From NCBI GenBank assembly GCA_017520185.1, contig JAFXGO010000019.1, forward strand, positions 59,679 to 123,678: DNA of 64,000 bases. The letters run 5' to 3'. Numbering within the stretch: the first letter of the stretch is position 1; every line of letters begins with the position of its first letter. Below are positions 53,184 through 62,077 of the stretch, piece after piece. The notes under the pieces were generated by a model, which did no database searches, had not been told where the DNA came from, and saw only the letters and a list, made by a program, of their open reading frames with translations. The translations under genes and the position numbers were made by a program. Source of the stretch: Elusimicrobiaceae bacterium (GTDB lineage Bacteria > Elusimicrobiota > Elusimicrobia > Elusimicrobiales > Elusimicrobiaceae).

Positions 53184-54857
53184 TTAATGGCCTGCCCAGG
53201 TTAATCGGTCTATGTGGTACTGGCATACTTTGGCCAATGTTTCATGCAGGGGAAAACCCAAATAATTAAGGAAAGCGGCCGTTTCCGAGGGAATATCCCG
53301 GATGCACACAGGGTGGCTTGTTTGACTGAAAATTTGGTAATTTAATTGCCAGATCTGTTTTGAAAATAACAGCTCTTGTGAAGGCAAAATTGTACTACGT
53401 GCGGCCGGAGATGCGTAGGGCAACAAATAGGGGGCACGCGCGTATTTGCCGTTGGGAAGCTGTACGCATAAGCCCCCATGCTGTGTCCCTAGCAAGAAAT
53501 CCCGTAAATCCAGTATTTCATAGGGGATATTGTCTTGCGGTTTAATGAGCAAATGAACCTTACTGATTTGAACGTGGGGCGGCAATGCTTGATAAAATGT
53601 TTTTAAGGTGCCGCCACTGGCTAAGTCATCATCTAACAGCACATATTCCCCCGATGCAACTAACTGTAATTGTTGGGCAAGCGGACCTTCACTAGAAAAA
53701 TAAACGTACGAATTATTGTTTGTTGCACATAAATTAAATACTCGGCTTAATGATATATTATAATCGGCTTTGAATAACCGATCTAAACTGATTACTTTTT
53801 GAGAGCCCAATGTTTGCCTGGCCTGTTCAATTTGTTGCTGTGCAAATACGGTGGAAACAGTTGCATGTGGTGGAATGCTGCTCTTAAGTATGCGTATAAA
53901 TTGATTAGCGAAATACTGTTGGATTTGGGCCACTTCTTCCGCAGGCAAGGGGAAATGCCGCAGTGGAATAGTTCCTTCATTGCGTATATAATAACGCAAA
54001 GTTGGCTGAGTTTCTGGGCGTGCATGAATGCCGTCCGTTCGTAATTTGGTGGAATTGGCCGCTGCTTGGGGAGTGTTATTCGGAACAAAGAAACACCGCT
54101 CAGAAGTCAGTTTTGCCTTTAATTGTTTAAATAGTTCCTTGCTCCCGGTACGTTCCACACATACTCCTAACCCGCGTTTCTCAAAACAGTACATAAACCG
54201 TGCGTTATCCGAACCAAACACATAAGCAACCTGGGTATTAGGGTGGAAATAGGTGCGTAGATACTGCTGTAAACGGCTGATGACTTCCGTAAAATTAACA
54301 AAAGAAGGCATATAGCAGCTTTCCCAGGGATCAGCCAGCAGCCAGGGATGAGAAACTAAGTGCTTTTGTAAATCATAAAGCCAGGATCCCGGCGTTCCGT
54401 GCACATTTGTTTTGGTGTTCACATAACTGGGGTGAGAAATGGAGAAATAGCCCCCAATCACCTGTTTCCCGGCCGCTTCTAATGCTGCTTTGGCTAAGTA
54501 CATCATTTGAAGGTGCCCTTCGTGTAGAGGGCAAAATCCTCCGGTACTGAGTAATACAACCGGATGGGCATCTTTGGGCAGATGTTTTATCAACGGCAGC
54601 GGTGTTGTCAGAAATGTGATGTCTTTTAACCGGGCTATGTCTTGCAGTTCAAAATTATCTTCTAAGAACCCGGCTCGCTCTACAATGCAAAGATCCTCAT
54701 ATTTGACATATATATCCCGGTAGAAATCATCTCGCAATACCTTCCACGCCAGTCGTGTTTGGTACGTTGGATGTGTAATGGCTTGATAGGAAGCATCTAT
54801 TTCTTCCCGCGTGGCATTTTTAGCAATCCCGAGCTGTTCCCATAGTGTTTTTTTCAT
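53184..54857 (-). CDS. Fusion of J-domain-like, NMN/NaMN adenylyltransferase-like and phosphoribosyltransferase-like domains
   Basis: 557 aa. Residues 4-52 resemble a DnaJ domain (LWEQLGIAKNATREEIDASYQ) but carry HPT instead of the essential HPD. Residues ~97-300 are a nucleotidyltransferase with GGFCPLHEGH (HxGH at 112-115), FGSDNARF, FVPNNTPQ and NSTKLR, as in NMNAT/NadD. The C-terminal part has the PRPP-type loop VLLDDDLASGGT at 406-417. The middle domain would convert NMN or NaMN to the dinucleotide. The C-terminal domain could make the mononucleotide or act on another base. Last gene of the NAD operon; AGAGG lies upstream. Confidence 0.8.
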   Translation of the reverse strand: MKKTLWEQLGIAKNATREEIDASYQAITHPTYQTRLAWKVLRDDFYRDIYVKYEDLCIVERAGFLEDNFELQDIARLKDITFLTTPLPLIKHLPKDAHPVVLLSTGGFCPLHEGHLQMMYLAKAALEAAGKQVIGGYFSISHPSYVNTKTNVHGTPGSWLYDLQKHLVSHPWLLADPWESCYMPSFVNFTEVISRLQQYLRTYFHPNTQVAYVFGSDNARFMYCFEKRGLGVCVERTGSKELFKQLKAKLTSERCFFVPNNTPQAAANSTKLRTDGIHARPETQPTLRYYIRNEGTIPLRHFPLPAEEVAQIQQYFANQFIRILKSSIPPHATVSTVFAQQQIEQARQTLGSQKVISLDRLFKADYNISLSRVFNLCATNNNSYVYFSSEGPLAQQLQLVASGEYVLLDDDLASGGTLKTFYQALPPHVQISKVHLLIKPQDNIPYEILDLRDFLLGTQHGGLCVQLPNGKYARAPYLLPYASPAARSTILPSQELLFSKQIWQLNYQIFSQTSHPVCIRDIPSETAAFLNYLGFPLHETLAKVCQYHIDRLTWAGH

Positions 54858-55845
54858 ACAAAACCTCTTTCCAATTCGGGCTGGAATTATCCCAACCGCC
54901 TTTGATGGTGCTAGGCAGTATATCCAAATGTACTGCCGGAGATTTTACCATGTATTTATGGGCATTGTAGCGGTGGAGCCGTTCTAAATTAGCCGCAAAG
55001 GTGTTAAATTGTTGGCGCGTTGTATCGTCCCAGCCGTTTAAGAGTCGGTTTTGTTCTTGTGCGGGTAAATTCAAATAATGCAAATACAGCTCTACGAAAT
55101 CATAAGGAGCCCCGAATACGGTTTCATCACTTCGGGCATCGTACATATCCCCACTAGGCACCGCTTCTAAAATACTAGGTAATACGTCCAAGTGCCTAGC
55201 CAACGCATATACTTCAGATTTGTGTAAATCGGAAATTAGCTGCAAGTCCACCATACAATCGGATGCTTTTCCCATAAATCCCAAATAACCGCCTTCATCC
55301 AGATTGGTTGTCCCGCAAACAACGGCTTTTTTCCCTTCTTGGACTAACAGATTAGCAACATAGTACACAATCGGGGTACGGCTGCAGGAAACTAGTTGTC
55401 CGATAGCCCAGTCGGTAGCTTGTACTTGCAGGGCAGTTTCTACGACTGTTCGCATGGCTTGGTTGGTATCGTGCAAGTCAATAATATACGGTTTCAAACC
55501 CCATTTTTGGCAAAGTTCCTTCCCTCGTTGGGTGGCTTCATTTTGGTGTGTAGTACCGGAGGAATTAGAAACAGGCATCATTAACGCAAAGATGTGTTTA
55601 AGCGGGGAGTTTGGCAGCTGGGCCGTATGTTTTAAGATCCCTAACGCCACCGCCGAATCTACTCCACCGCTTACACCCAGGACACACGCTTGCAAACGGT
55701 ATTTGTCTAAGTAGCGGGCCAACAATGTTGCCTTCTCTTGCAGATAATCGCAAGCACAAAATCCCCTCTCTTTGCGAATTTGTGCTAAGTATTGCGCAAG
55801 GGTAGTTGATAAATGTAAATCAGTGGGCGGATTATATACTTTCAT
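54820..55845 (-). CDS. Divergent NAD+ synthetase (NadE) family protein
   Basis: 341 aa from the ATG at 55845, preceded by GGAGGAAAC. The ATP-pyrophosphatase loop GVSGGVDSAVA (about residues 61-71) and a GTTNLDE...SDCMVDLQLISDLHKSEVY segment place it in the NadE family. The second segment departs from the canonical GYFTKYGDGG form seen in the neighbouring NadE at 59.8 kb. It may amidate NaAD as a backup or act on a different substrate. It overlaps the radical SAM gene by 4 bp and the fusion gene by 38 bp. Confidence 0.78.
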   Translation of the reverse strand: MKVYNPPTDLHLSTTLAQYLAQIRKERGFCACDYLQEKATLLARYLDKYRLQACVLGVSGGVDSAVALGILKHTAQLPNSPLKHIFALMMPVSNSSGTTHQNEATQRGKELCQKWGLKPYIIDLHDTNQAMRTVVETALQVQATDWAIGQLVSCSRTPIVYYVANLLVQEGKKAVVCGTTNLDEGGYLGFMGKASDCMVDLQLISDLHKSEVYALARHLDVLPSILEAVPSGDMYDARSDETVFGAPYDFVELYLHYLNLPAQEQNRLLNGWDDTTRQQFNTFAANLERLHRYNAHKYMVKSPAVHLDILPSTIKGGWDNSSPNWKEVLYEKNTMGTARDC

Positions 55846-56714
55846 AACAAGTTTCCTCCGGGCATTTCCCATTCATAACGCAGATGCCCATCTTGAAAGA
55901 AAATCAGCTGGCGAATTTGGTTCGGATCTGTTTCAATGGTGTATTTATTAAGTGGTACACAGAAACACACGTTTTGCTCTTCTACGTCATACACGGTACC
56001 AATTCGGCCCAGTTCCAATAAACGGTGCCCTTCTTTTTCTAACATACGGGTAATAGCTTGTTTATCTCGCGGGGATAAACGGTGCTTTATGATCCATTGT
56101 TTGGCAGAAGGTCTTCTAAATTCGTCATTTACAGGGCGAAGCGTCACTTGCTCAACCTGGTTTTGTTTTGCAAATCGAATAAACTCTCTCACTTGGGCAG
56201 GTGTGTAAGTAATGCCTTTGCATAGTACGCAGGTTAGACGCAGGGTAAAACCAAACGAATGTAAAAAATGAATCAAAGCAGGCAAGTCAATATATTGGCC
56301 GTTCGGGGCGTAAATCGGTTGATTTTTAGAAGGCAAATGACTTACCACTGACAGTGTAATTACAGTCAATCCCAACTCATACCACTTCTTCAAAAACGGA
56401 GTATATTTTTTAGGATTACGTGACAAGGGGATGCCGTTTGTTTGCAATTCCACAAACGGAAAGGGAAACGGTTGCAGATGTTCTAAGTAGTCGGTAATTT
56501 GTTGCGGAAACAAAGTGGGTTCGCCGCGGCTTGTAAGCATTACAGTATCTACGCCGTACCGATCCGCCGCTTTGCATGCAATACGAAAGTTGCGCCAATT
56601 GACGGTGGGCGTTTGGGTGTTTTTGGCATTTGGAGCTTCTCCGGACACGCAGTACGGACACGCAGCCACACACGCACTGTTGCCAACGATTACACTTAAC
56701 ATTTTGCATTGCAT
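55842..56714 (-). CDS. Radical SAM protein (third of three in the NAD operon)
   Basis: 290 aa from the ATG with AAGGAG at 56714; the longer frame overlaps the upstream gene. The cluster-binding motif is CVAACPYC (CxxxCxxC, about residues 15-22). TSRGEPTLFP and LQTNG follow, as in MoaA/PqqE-type enzymes. The C-terminal half has a few Cys (CVLCKG, CFCVP) but no clear SPASM array. Reaction unknown. Confidence 0.85.
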   Translation of the reverse strand: MQCKMLSVIVGNSACVAACPYCVSGEAPNAKNTQTPTVNWRNFRIACKAADRYGVDTVMLTSRGEPTLFPQQITDYLEHLQPFPFPFVELQTNGIPLSRNPKKYTPFLKKWYELGLTVITLSVVSHLPSKNQPIYAPNGQYIDLPALIHFLHSFGFTLRLTCVLCKGITYTPAQVREFIRFAKQNQVEQVTLRPVNDEFRRPSAKQWIIKHRLSPRDKQAITRMLEKEGHRLLELGRIGTVYDVEEQNVCFCVPLNKYTIETDPNQIRQLIFFQDGHLRYEWEMPGGNLL

Positions 56715-56715
56715 A

Positions 56716-57279
56716 TTATTCTCCTTGTTTATAAACACTGTATATAAAATCCCCGTCCCGGTAATATGAAATGTTGTATTCCGGGGTTTTGGTGCATTTA
56801 ATAAATTCAAAGGGTAGATCCATTTGCTGGGGTAATGGGTTGCGGTAAATATAATAGCGGTATTGTTGCATTTTTTGCAATTCTTCCCAAGAAGAACAAG
56901 CTAACCGCGTTTTATGTATCGGGAAATTAGATAAAACTGCTAAATCTGTGCTTTCAATTAACCGTATATGTGAGAGAAACGGCTTAACAACTTTTGCTTG
57001 CGGCACCGAGTTGATTAACAACGTACGAACTGTAAACCTGCTAAGGTATTTTTGTAAATCAGTAAACAAATTAACTAACAGCGTGTTATCTATCGTTTGG
57101 CAGGCATCAATTACAAACTCTTGAAACTTCCCCGGATCTAAATCTTCTTTTGGAATAGAAAACAATTCGGATAACCGGTAATACGTAATGCGTGGATTTT
57201 GTCCGTTATTATGCAGAAGTAATTTCCCGAGGTTTAAGGAAAAATGAATAGGGTGTTTTTTAATTGAGTTCATTTTCAT
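56716..57279 (-). CDS. Hypothetical protein in the NAD operon
   Basis: 187 aa when started at 57279; 57273 and 57294 are alternatives and none is decided by a strong ribosome-binding site. Mixed alpha/beta composition with no recognised motif, signal peptide or membrane helix. It overlaps the upstream radical SAM gene slightly and the next radical SAM start follows after 1 bp. The tight packing suggests a partner or substrate-binding protein for the radical SAM enzymes. Confidence 0.7.
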   Translation of the reverse strand: MKMNSIKKHPIHFSLNLGKLLLHNNGQNPRITYYRLSELFSIPKEDLDPGKFQEFVIDACQTIDNTLLVNLFTDLQKYLSRFTVRTLLINSVPQAKVVKPFLSHIRLIESTDLAVLSNFPIHKTRLACSSWEELQKMQQYRYYIYRNPLPQQMDLPFEFIKCTKTPEYNISYYRDGDFIYSVYKQGE

Positions 57280-57934
57280 ACTCACTTCGTGCAATTAAAT
57301 CAGTATTAAAACAAGTTCCATCAGAGGCATATACCTTCCACGTATCAATATTTTGGTTAATAACAATATTGCCGTATCGTTTATCTTCTTTGAGCCGTCC
57401 ATACCTGTTGAAGTAGAAAATGTTGCTGGCAAAGGATAACAAATTGTACTTTTTTAGTTCTTGTTCTATATCAAAAGGGTCTTCATAGGACTTGCGTACG
57501 TTTAGTTGAATAGAAAGGTTGGCAATAAACTGAATATTTTGTATGGCCAGGGCAATTTCAAATAAAAAACGGGGATGTTGCTTCATCAAAAAAGAATTAA
57601 CGCTGATTTTAAGAATAGTCGGTGTTTTAGAAAGCCCTCTCCAAACAACTATATCCTGTAAATTGTTGCGTAAATTAAGGCCGTTGGTAAGCACAATCAG
57701 TTTTTTGCATTGAGGATCTGCCCAGGCCTGTTCCAAAAAAGGTTTAATCTGCGGGTGCAGCATAGGTTCTCCGCCTTCTAGTTGTAATTCATAATCTTGA
57801 TGGGCGGCTAGTATCTCAGCAAACTTTTGAAGGGGCATGGAGGTGTGCTTCGCCGGGGAAGAATACATGCAACAAAACGGACAGGCCACATTGCAGTGGT
57901 TCGTAATATTGATATATAACCGTGTAGAGGGCAT
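57260..57934 (-). CDS. Radical SAM protein, short (second of three in the NAD operon)
   Basis: 224 aa. The cluster motif is CNVACPFC at about residues 14-21 (CxxxCxxC), then LQLEGGEPMLHP (the SAM-binding GGEP) and VLTNGLNLR. It is shorter than most radical SAM enzymes and has no C-terminal auxiliary-cluster cysteines except one Cys near the end. It begins 1 bp after the previous radical SAM gene. Function unknown. Confidence 0.85.
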   Translation of the reverse strand: MPSTRLYINITNHCNVACPFCCMYSSPAKHTSMPLQKFAEILAAHQDYELQLEGGEPMLHPQIKPFLEQAWADPQCKKLIVLTNGLNLRNNLQDIVVWRGLSKTPTILKISVNSFLMKQHPRFLFEIALAIQNIQFIANLSIQLNVRKSYEDPFDIEQELKKYNLLSFASNIFYFNRYGRLKEDKRYGNIVINQNIDTWKVYASDGTCFNTDLIARSEYENELN

Positions 57935-57935
57935 A

Positions 57936-58949
57936 TTATAAATCCTGATAGTTTAGCAATATTTCTTGAGTCCCATCCCAACCCGAACATAAGTTGCCGT
58001 TTGGATGATAAACTACTTCAAACACTTTATTGTAGTTGTATTTTTGCATTTCTTGTTTACGTTTGGCTAAATCGGCGGCTTCAAAGGCAATGGTACTGTT
58101 TGCATATTTATACAATTCCACGTAATAGTAGTAGCCGATATTCCGCTTAAATAACGTAAATTTACCTTGCACATCATTTTCCTGCCATATTTTTTCACAG
58201 GTAATCACATTTTGTTCATTGTAGCGGACAATATCTTGGTTTGTGTCTTGCCCGTTAAAATAGGTCAGTTGTCTAAAAATAAAATTATTGTACCCCAGTT
58301 GGTTATAAAAATTAATGTATCTTTCACAAGATGCCAAATCGTTTACACCTTTTTTTAAGAGTACACAGGACAAGCGCGGTTTAATACACGTTCCGCGGAT
58401 AGTTTGGTACACTTCACTAAGCAAGTTGGAAAAGGAAGACGGGTATTGATCTTTGTATCTCATGATTTCTTCAATGCGTTTTTGTTCCCAGTGCGGCAGT
58501 GAAAGGTTCAAGTAAGTCCAGTTGTTTTTGGTTAAGCAATTTAAGATACGCTGATTGTTTTTTAATAGTTGGGAAGCGTTGGTAGTCACGGCACGAATAC
58601 GAAAATTATATTGATTTACCAACGAAACCACCTCGTCAAAGAGTGGAAACAAAGTAGGTTCCCCACCTGTTAGGGAGATAGTCGGATTAAGAGGACGTAA
58701 AAAAGCGAAAATCTTATCCAATGATTTGAGGTAAGCATTGTAATTTTCCCCAAAAACATTTTTCCTGTTTTCAGTTTTACAGCGAATATTGGCAACACAA
58801 AATTTACAATCTGCATTGCAATAATCATCCAAAAAAACCGAGAAGTTAAAATTGCTATACAGCTCCTTGTCTTTTAGGAAAGGAACGAATGTATATTTAT
58901 CCGCCATAGCACGTAAATCAAAGGGGAATACATGGTTGGTAAGTGTCAT
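57936..58949 (-). CDS. Radical SAM protein (first of three in the NAD operon)
   Basis: 337 aa. The cluster motif is CNADCKFC at about residues 44-51 (CxxxCxxC), with ISLTGGEPTLFP and VTTNAS following. An internal Met at residue 15 is a possible later start, but the first ATG overlaps the Nudix gene stop (ATGA). A single Cys in HPNGNLCSGWDG near the end recalls the last part of some PqqE-like enzymes. Substrate unknown. Confidence 0.87.
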   Translation of the reverse strand: MTLTNHVFPFDLRAMADKYTFVPFLKDKELYSNFNFSVFLDDYCNADCKFCVANIRCKTENRKNVFGENYNAYLKSLDKIFAFLRPLNPTISLTGGEPTLFPLFDEVVSLVNQYNFRIRAVTTNASQLLKNNQRILNCLTKNNWTYLNLSLPHWEQKRIEEIMRYKDQYPSSFSNLLSEVYQTIRGTCIKPRLSCVLLKKGVNDLASCERYINFYNQLGYNNFIFRQLTYFNGQDTNQDIVRYNEQNVITCEKIWQENDVQGKFTLFKRNIGYYYYVELYKYANSTIAFEAADLAKRKQEMQKYNYNKVFEVVYHPNGNLCSGWDGTQEILLNYQDL

Positions 58950-59851
58950 AAATTCTCCGGATTAACGGATAATACTTGTTTTCCTAAAAACGCGGCTTTA
59001 TTGCGTTTGTATAGTTGGGCCGAACGATGCCTACTGGCAGAAGTTCGGCGGTCGGTCGGTATTACATAAGGAGCAATTTTACGCCGGAAGTTTGCCGTTA
59101 GTAATTTCTTTCCCAAGATGGTTTCGTAAACATGTTGAAGCTCGGTTAGGGTAAATGTTTCCGACAAGAAACGAAAGGCATCCACGGACTTTTCCAAGTC
59201 ATTGCGTAGCACTGTAATTGCATAGGCAATAATTTTGGCATGATCAAAAGCCAGCCCGCTATTTTCCAATATAGTACAGGTAGTTTCTCGGTTATACAAA
59301 GATACCGTTTGTTTTACCTCAATAACGGCTGTTAATTCTATGTCCTCTCTTCGTAACGTCAATTTGTTATGTTGGATGGTTTGATAGCTGTTTTCTCCGT
59401 TTTGTGTAGTTTGTTTATCCAGTGTAGTGTATGTACAGGTAAACCATTTGGCTTGTTTAGCATCTTTGCTGGAAAAAAGAGTCTGTGTAAATTCCGTTAG
59501 GGCCATAAACGAAGAAGAAATAATCCATCCCCGAGGATCCCGCTTAGGTTCGCTAAACACATGTAGTTGTCTAAGATCAGTCTCCTTAATTCCGGTTTCT
59601 TCTTCCAGTTCACGCCGTGCGGCTGTTTCTACTGTTTCATTTGGCAAGACAAATCCACCCGGCAAAGCCCATTGGTTTTGAAACGGGTGTTCGGCCCTTT
59701 CAATCAAAAGTACAGACAGTTTCTGTTCTGGCAACTTGCGGTAATTACCCGTTTCCTGCCTTATCACAGAAAAAACGGCCATATCCACAGCTAGGGAAGG
59801 GCGTGGGTAATGTTGTTGATCGTATTGTTTTAAAAATTCTTGTTCATTCAT
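58946..59851 (-). CDS. NrtR-like Nudix protein (NAD-metabolism regulator type)
   Basis: 301 aa. The Nudix box is complete at residues 66-88: GFVLPNE then RELEEETGI, so ADP-ribose or similar hydrolysis remains possible. The C-terminal ~90 residues (SETFTLTELQHVYETILGKKL, then TANFRRKIAPYVIPT) match the winged-helix domain of NrtR, a repressor of NAD genes that releases DNA on binding ADP-ribose or NAD. It would sense NAD status for this operon; the palindrome at 63398-63434 is its likely target. Coupled to nadE by ATGA. Confidence 0.85.
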   Translation of the reverse strand: MNEQEFLKQYDQQHYPRPSLAVDMAVFSVIRQETGNYRKLPEQKLSVLLIERAEHPFQNQWALPGGFVLPNETVETAARRELEEETGIKETDLRQLHVFSEPKRDPRGWIISSSFMALTEFTQTLFSSKDAKQAKWFTCTYTTLDKQTTQNGENSYQTIQHNKLTLRREDIELTAVIEVKQTVSLYNRETTCTILENSGLAFDHAKIIAYAITVLRNDLEKSVDAFRFLSETFTLTELQHVYETILGKKLLTANFRRKIAPYVIPTDRRTSASRHRSAQLYKRNKAAFLGKQVLSVNPENL

Positions 59852-60588
59852 AGAGTTCCTGGATAAGGGAAACTAGGCATTGGCAAGCGCTTAAATTCAT
59901 TTTGAGCATGTAATGCATCAATGCGGGCCTTGGCCTGTAAATCATCACATTTTCCCGTGCGAATATAAGCATCTAACACCGCATAGGAAAATCCCATTTT
60001 TTCTTCATCACTTTTACCGCTTAAACCGTCCTCGGGCGTTTTATTCACTAAGTAGGGAGGCAAATCCAGCGTATGTCCCAACTGTTTAAGTTCGCTAACT
60101 GTTAATTGAGCAAACGGGGAGAAATCCCCCACACTATCTCCGTAACGCGTAGAATATCCCACCCAAATTTCCGACAAATTAGATGTGTTGATCACGCGTC
60201 CGTTAAGGGATTGGGAAACGGCATACAATGTGCTCATACGTAGGCGGGGCGCCAAGTTAATTTTGGTTTGAAGAGAAACCTCGGTATTTTTTTCTATTTC
60301 ATCAACGATATAATCATACGCGGTTTTGAGATTAATTTCACAATGAGCAATGCCCAAATGTTTAACTACCTCATACGAGCATGCAATATCATGTTGAGTT
60401 CCATTGGGCATTAGCACCCCAAACACACGGTCTTTTCCCAATGCCTCTACACATAAAGCGGCTGCTATGGTACTGTCTTTACCGCCCGAAATACCAATGA
60501 CCGCTTTACAAGTGGGGCCATTGGTCGCAAAAACATGTTGCAACCAGTGAATTAAATCAGCCTTTACTTGAGTAGAATCAAAATTCAT
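59848..60588 (-). CDS. nadE: NH3-dependent NAD+ synthetase
   Basis: 246 aa from the ATG at 60588; the frame opens further upstream inside the NAMPT gene but that part is not NadE-like. The ATP-pyrophosphatase loop is SGGKDS at residues 34-39. NTSNLSEIWVGYSTRYGDSVGDF and the end block KTPEDGLSGKSDEEKMGFSY are canonical. It amidates NaAD to NAD with ammonia; there is no glutaminase domain. In a nicotinamide-based route it would be unnecessary unless the nicotinamidase branch is also used. Confidence 0.92.
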   Translation of the reverse strand: MNFDSTQVKADLIHWLQHVFATNGPTCKAVIGISGGKDSTIAAALCVEALGKDRVFGVLMPNGTQHDIACSYEVVKHLGIAHCEINLKTAYDYIVDEIEKNTEVSLQTKINLAPRLRMSTLYAVSQSLNGRVINTSNLSEIWVGYSTRYGDSVGDFSPFAQLTVSELKQLGHTLDLPPYLVNKTPEDGLSGKSDEEKMGFSYAVLDAYIRTGKCDDLQAKARIDALHAQNEFKRLPMPSFPYPGTL

Positions 60589-60589
60589 A

Positions 60590-62068
60590 TTAAAAGTTTC
60601 CTTCGTGTAATGTGTTGCGGATTTCGTGCAACGTAAATTCTTTAACCAACTTTCCATCTTCAAAAACAGTTTGCAGTAAGTTTTCTTCCTTTGCCGGGAA
60701 GGTATGCGCGTCCAAACCATCCTGGTAAGTGATTTCGCCTTGTTCGTTTCTAAATACCCGGCACAACCCGCGTTGGGATTTTTTGAAATGAGCATTGTCC
60801 GTTTTGGGGTTTTTAAAAATTAATAACGGTTTTTCTCCCATTTCCCCATAGGTGGCTTTTACGGCAATCCCGAACGTATCCCGCGTGTAAGGTTTGAACT
60901 CTTGATTTTCCTCTAAACACTGCATAGAAAAACTACCTACCCCCAAGGATACATTATTGCAAGCAAATCCATGTTCAATTAAAGTGCGGAATATCATTTC
61001 GGCGCGTTGAGGGGTAATGCTATCCCCATAGATGGCTTTAATGTGCGGATTGAGCACCTTATAACCTTTGCTGTTTACAGTACCACCAAACGTGTTCCAT
61101 AAATGAAAAACTGTTTGAGTAACAATTTCAGCAGGGTCACCGCTATCTCCGCGTATGAGTAATGCTCCGTCATGTGCTAAAATTTCTTCTTTGCACTCCA
61201 CTACCAATTTATCTACTAAGTTCCAGTAGTCATAGCTATCGCTTACCATAGAGAAGGAATGGTGCGGATAAATTTTTGTAAGCAAACGCTTAATCATATC
61301 CGTTTCATTTCCATCTACCGCGTAATTGCTGCACATAACGGAATGCTCCGTGCTAATGGCTCCATAAGCAACGGGTTGTTTTGTGCAATCACAATTATAA
61401 TAATGTTCTAACCAAGGAATGGCGGGAACCGTGGCTGTGTTCAAGAAAGACAGGCAGAACGCTGCACTACTGGCAGTAGCACTTTCCAAACTTTCTTGCC
61501 CGCGCATACTAAAATCCCCCAAGGCCCGCGCACGCGGCACATCATCTTCCACGCTTTGCGCATAATATTTATTGACGATTTGGCGGTAATTATAGCCGAC
61601 GTTCGCACTTAACATGGGGTGCCAGAGCGAACAACTCATCAATGTTTCAATGGCGTTGACCAACCAAGCAAAGTCAGGATGCGTGTTCGAAATCTCAATC
61701 ATGGGTACTTTTACAGGCACGCGTGTTCCTTCAGCAATGGCTTTAATTTCAAGGGGTAGATACCCCAAATCATGTAACCGGGCAATTTTATCGTCTTGAT
61801 AGGAACCTTGTCCTAAGGTATGGGATAAAATACGATTATATTCGGCCAAAGCCGTTTCTTTGGGAATATTGAAAAAGTTTTCATCAAAATACTCCATTAA
61901 GTATTTTTTAATAAACGCCTGCAAACCGAACATGACCAGTTTGTCTTGTCCGTCCAACCGAGACATACGCGGTGTGAAATAAGACGTTAATTTGGTAATA
62001 CCGGCCGGATATTGTTCGCTATGAACAGTTTTATAAAAATCACATAATAATAAGGGTGGAATTCTCAT
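60590..62068 (-). CDS. Nicotinamide phosphoribosyltransferase (NAMPT/NadV) family protein
   Basis: 492 aa, normal NAMPT length. N-terminal DFYKTVHSEQYPAGITKLTSYF, then LGDFSMRGQESLESA, ISTEHSVM (catalytic His region) and LLIRGDSGDP (phosphoribosyl site) match the family. It joins nicotinamide to PRPP to give NMN, or, if it is the Namat type of the phage NARP1 system, joins nicotinamide to ADP-ribose pyrophosphate to give NAD directly. Immediately upstream is a Prs-like gene, the same pair as in NARP1. The sequence alone does not decide which acceptor is used. Confidence 0.9.
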   Translation of the reverse strand: MRIPPLLLCDFYKTVHSEQYPAGITKLTSYFTPRMSRLDGQDKLVMFGLQAFIKKYLMEYFDENFFNIPKETALAEYNRILSHTLGQGSYQDDKIARLHDLGYLPLEIKAIAEGTRVPVKVPMIEISNTHPDFAWLVNAIETLMSCSLWHPMLSANVGYNYRQIVNKYYAQSVEDDVPRARALGDFSMRGQESLESATASSAAFCLSFLNTATVPAIPWLEHYYNCDCTKQPVAYGAISTEHSVMCSNYAVDGNETDMIKRLLTKIYPHHSFSMVSDSYDYWNLVDKLVVECKEEILAHDGALLIRGDSGDPAEIVTQTVFHLWNTFGGTVNSKGYKVLNPHIKAIYGDSITPQRAEMIFRTLIEHGFACNNVSLGVGSFSMQCLEENQEFKPYTRDTFGIAVKATYGEMGEKPLLIFKNPKTDNAHFKKSQRGLCRVFRNEQGEITYQDGLDAHTFPAKEENLLQTVFEDGKLVKEFTLHEIRNTLHEGNF

Positions 62069-62077
62069 AATTTTCTC

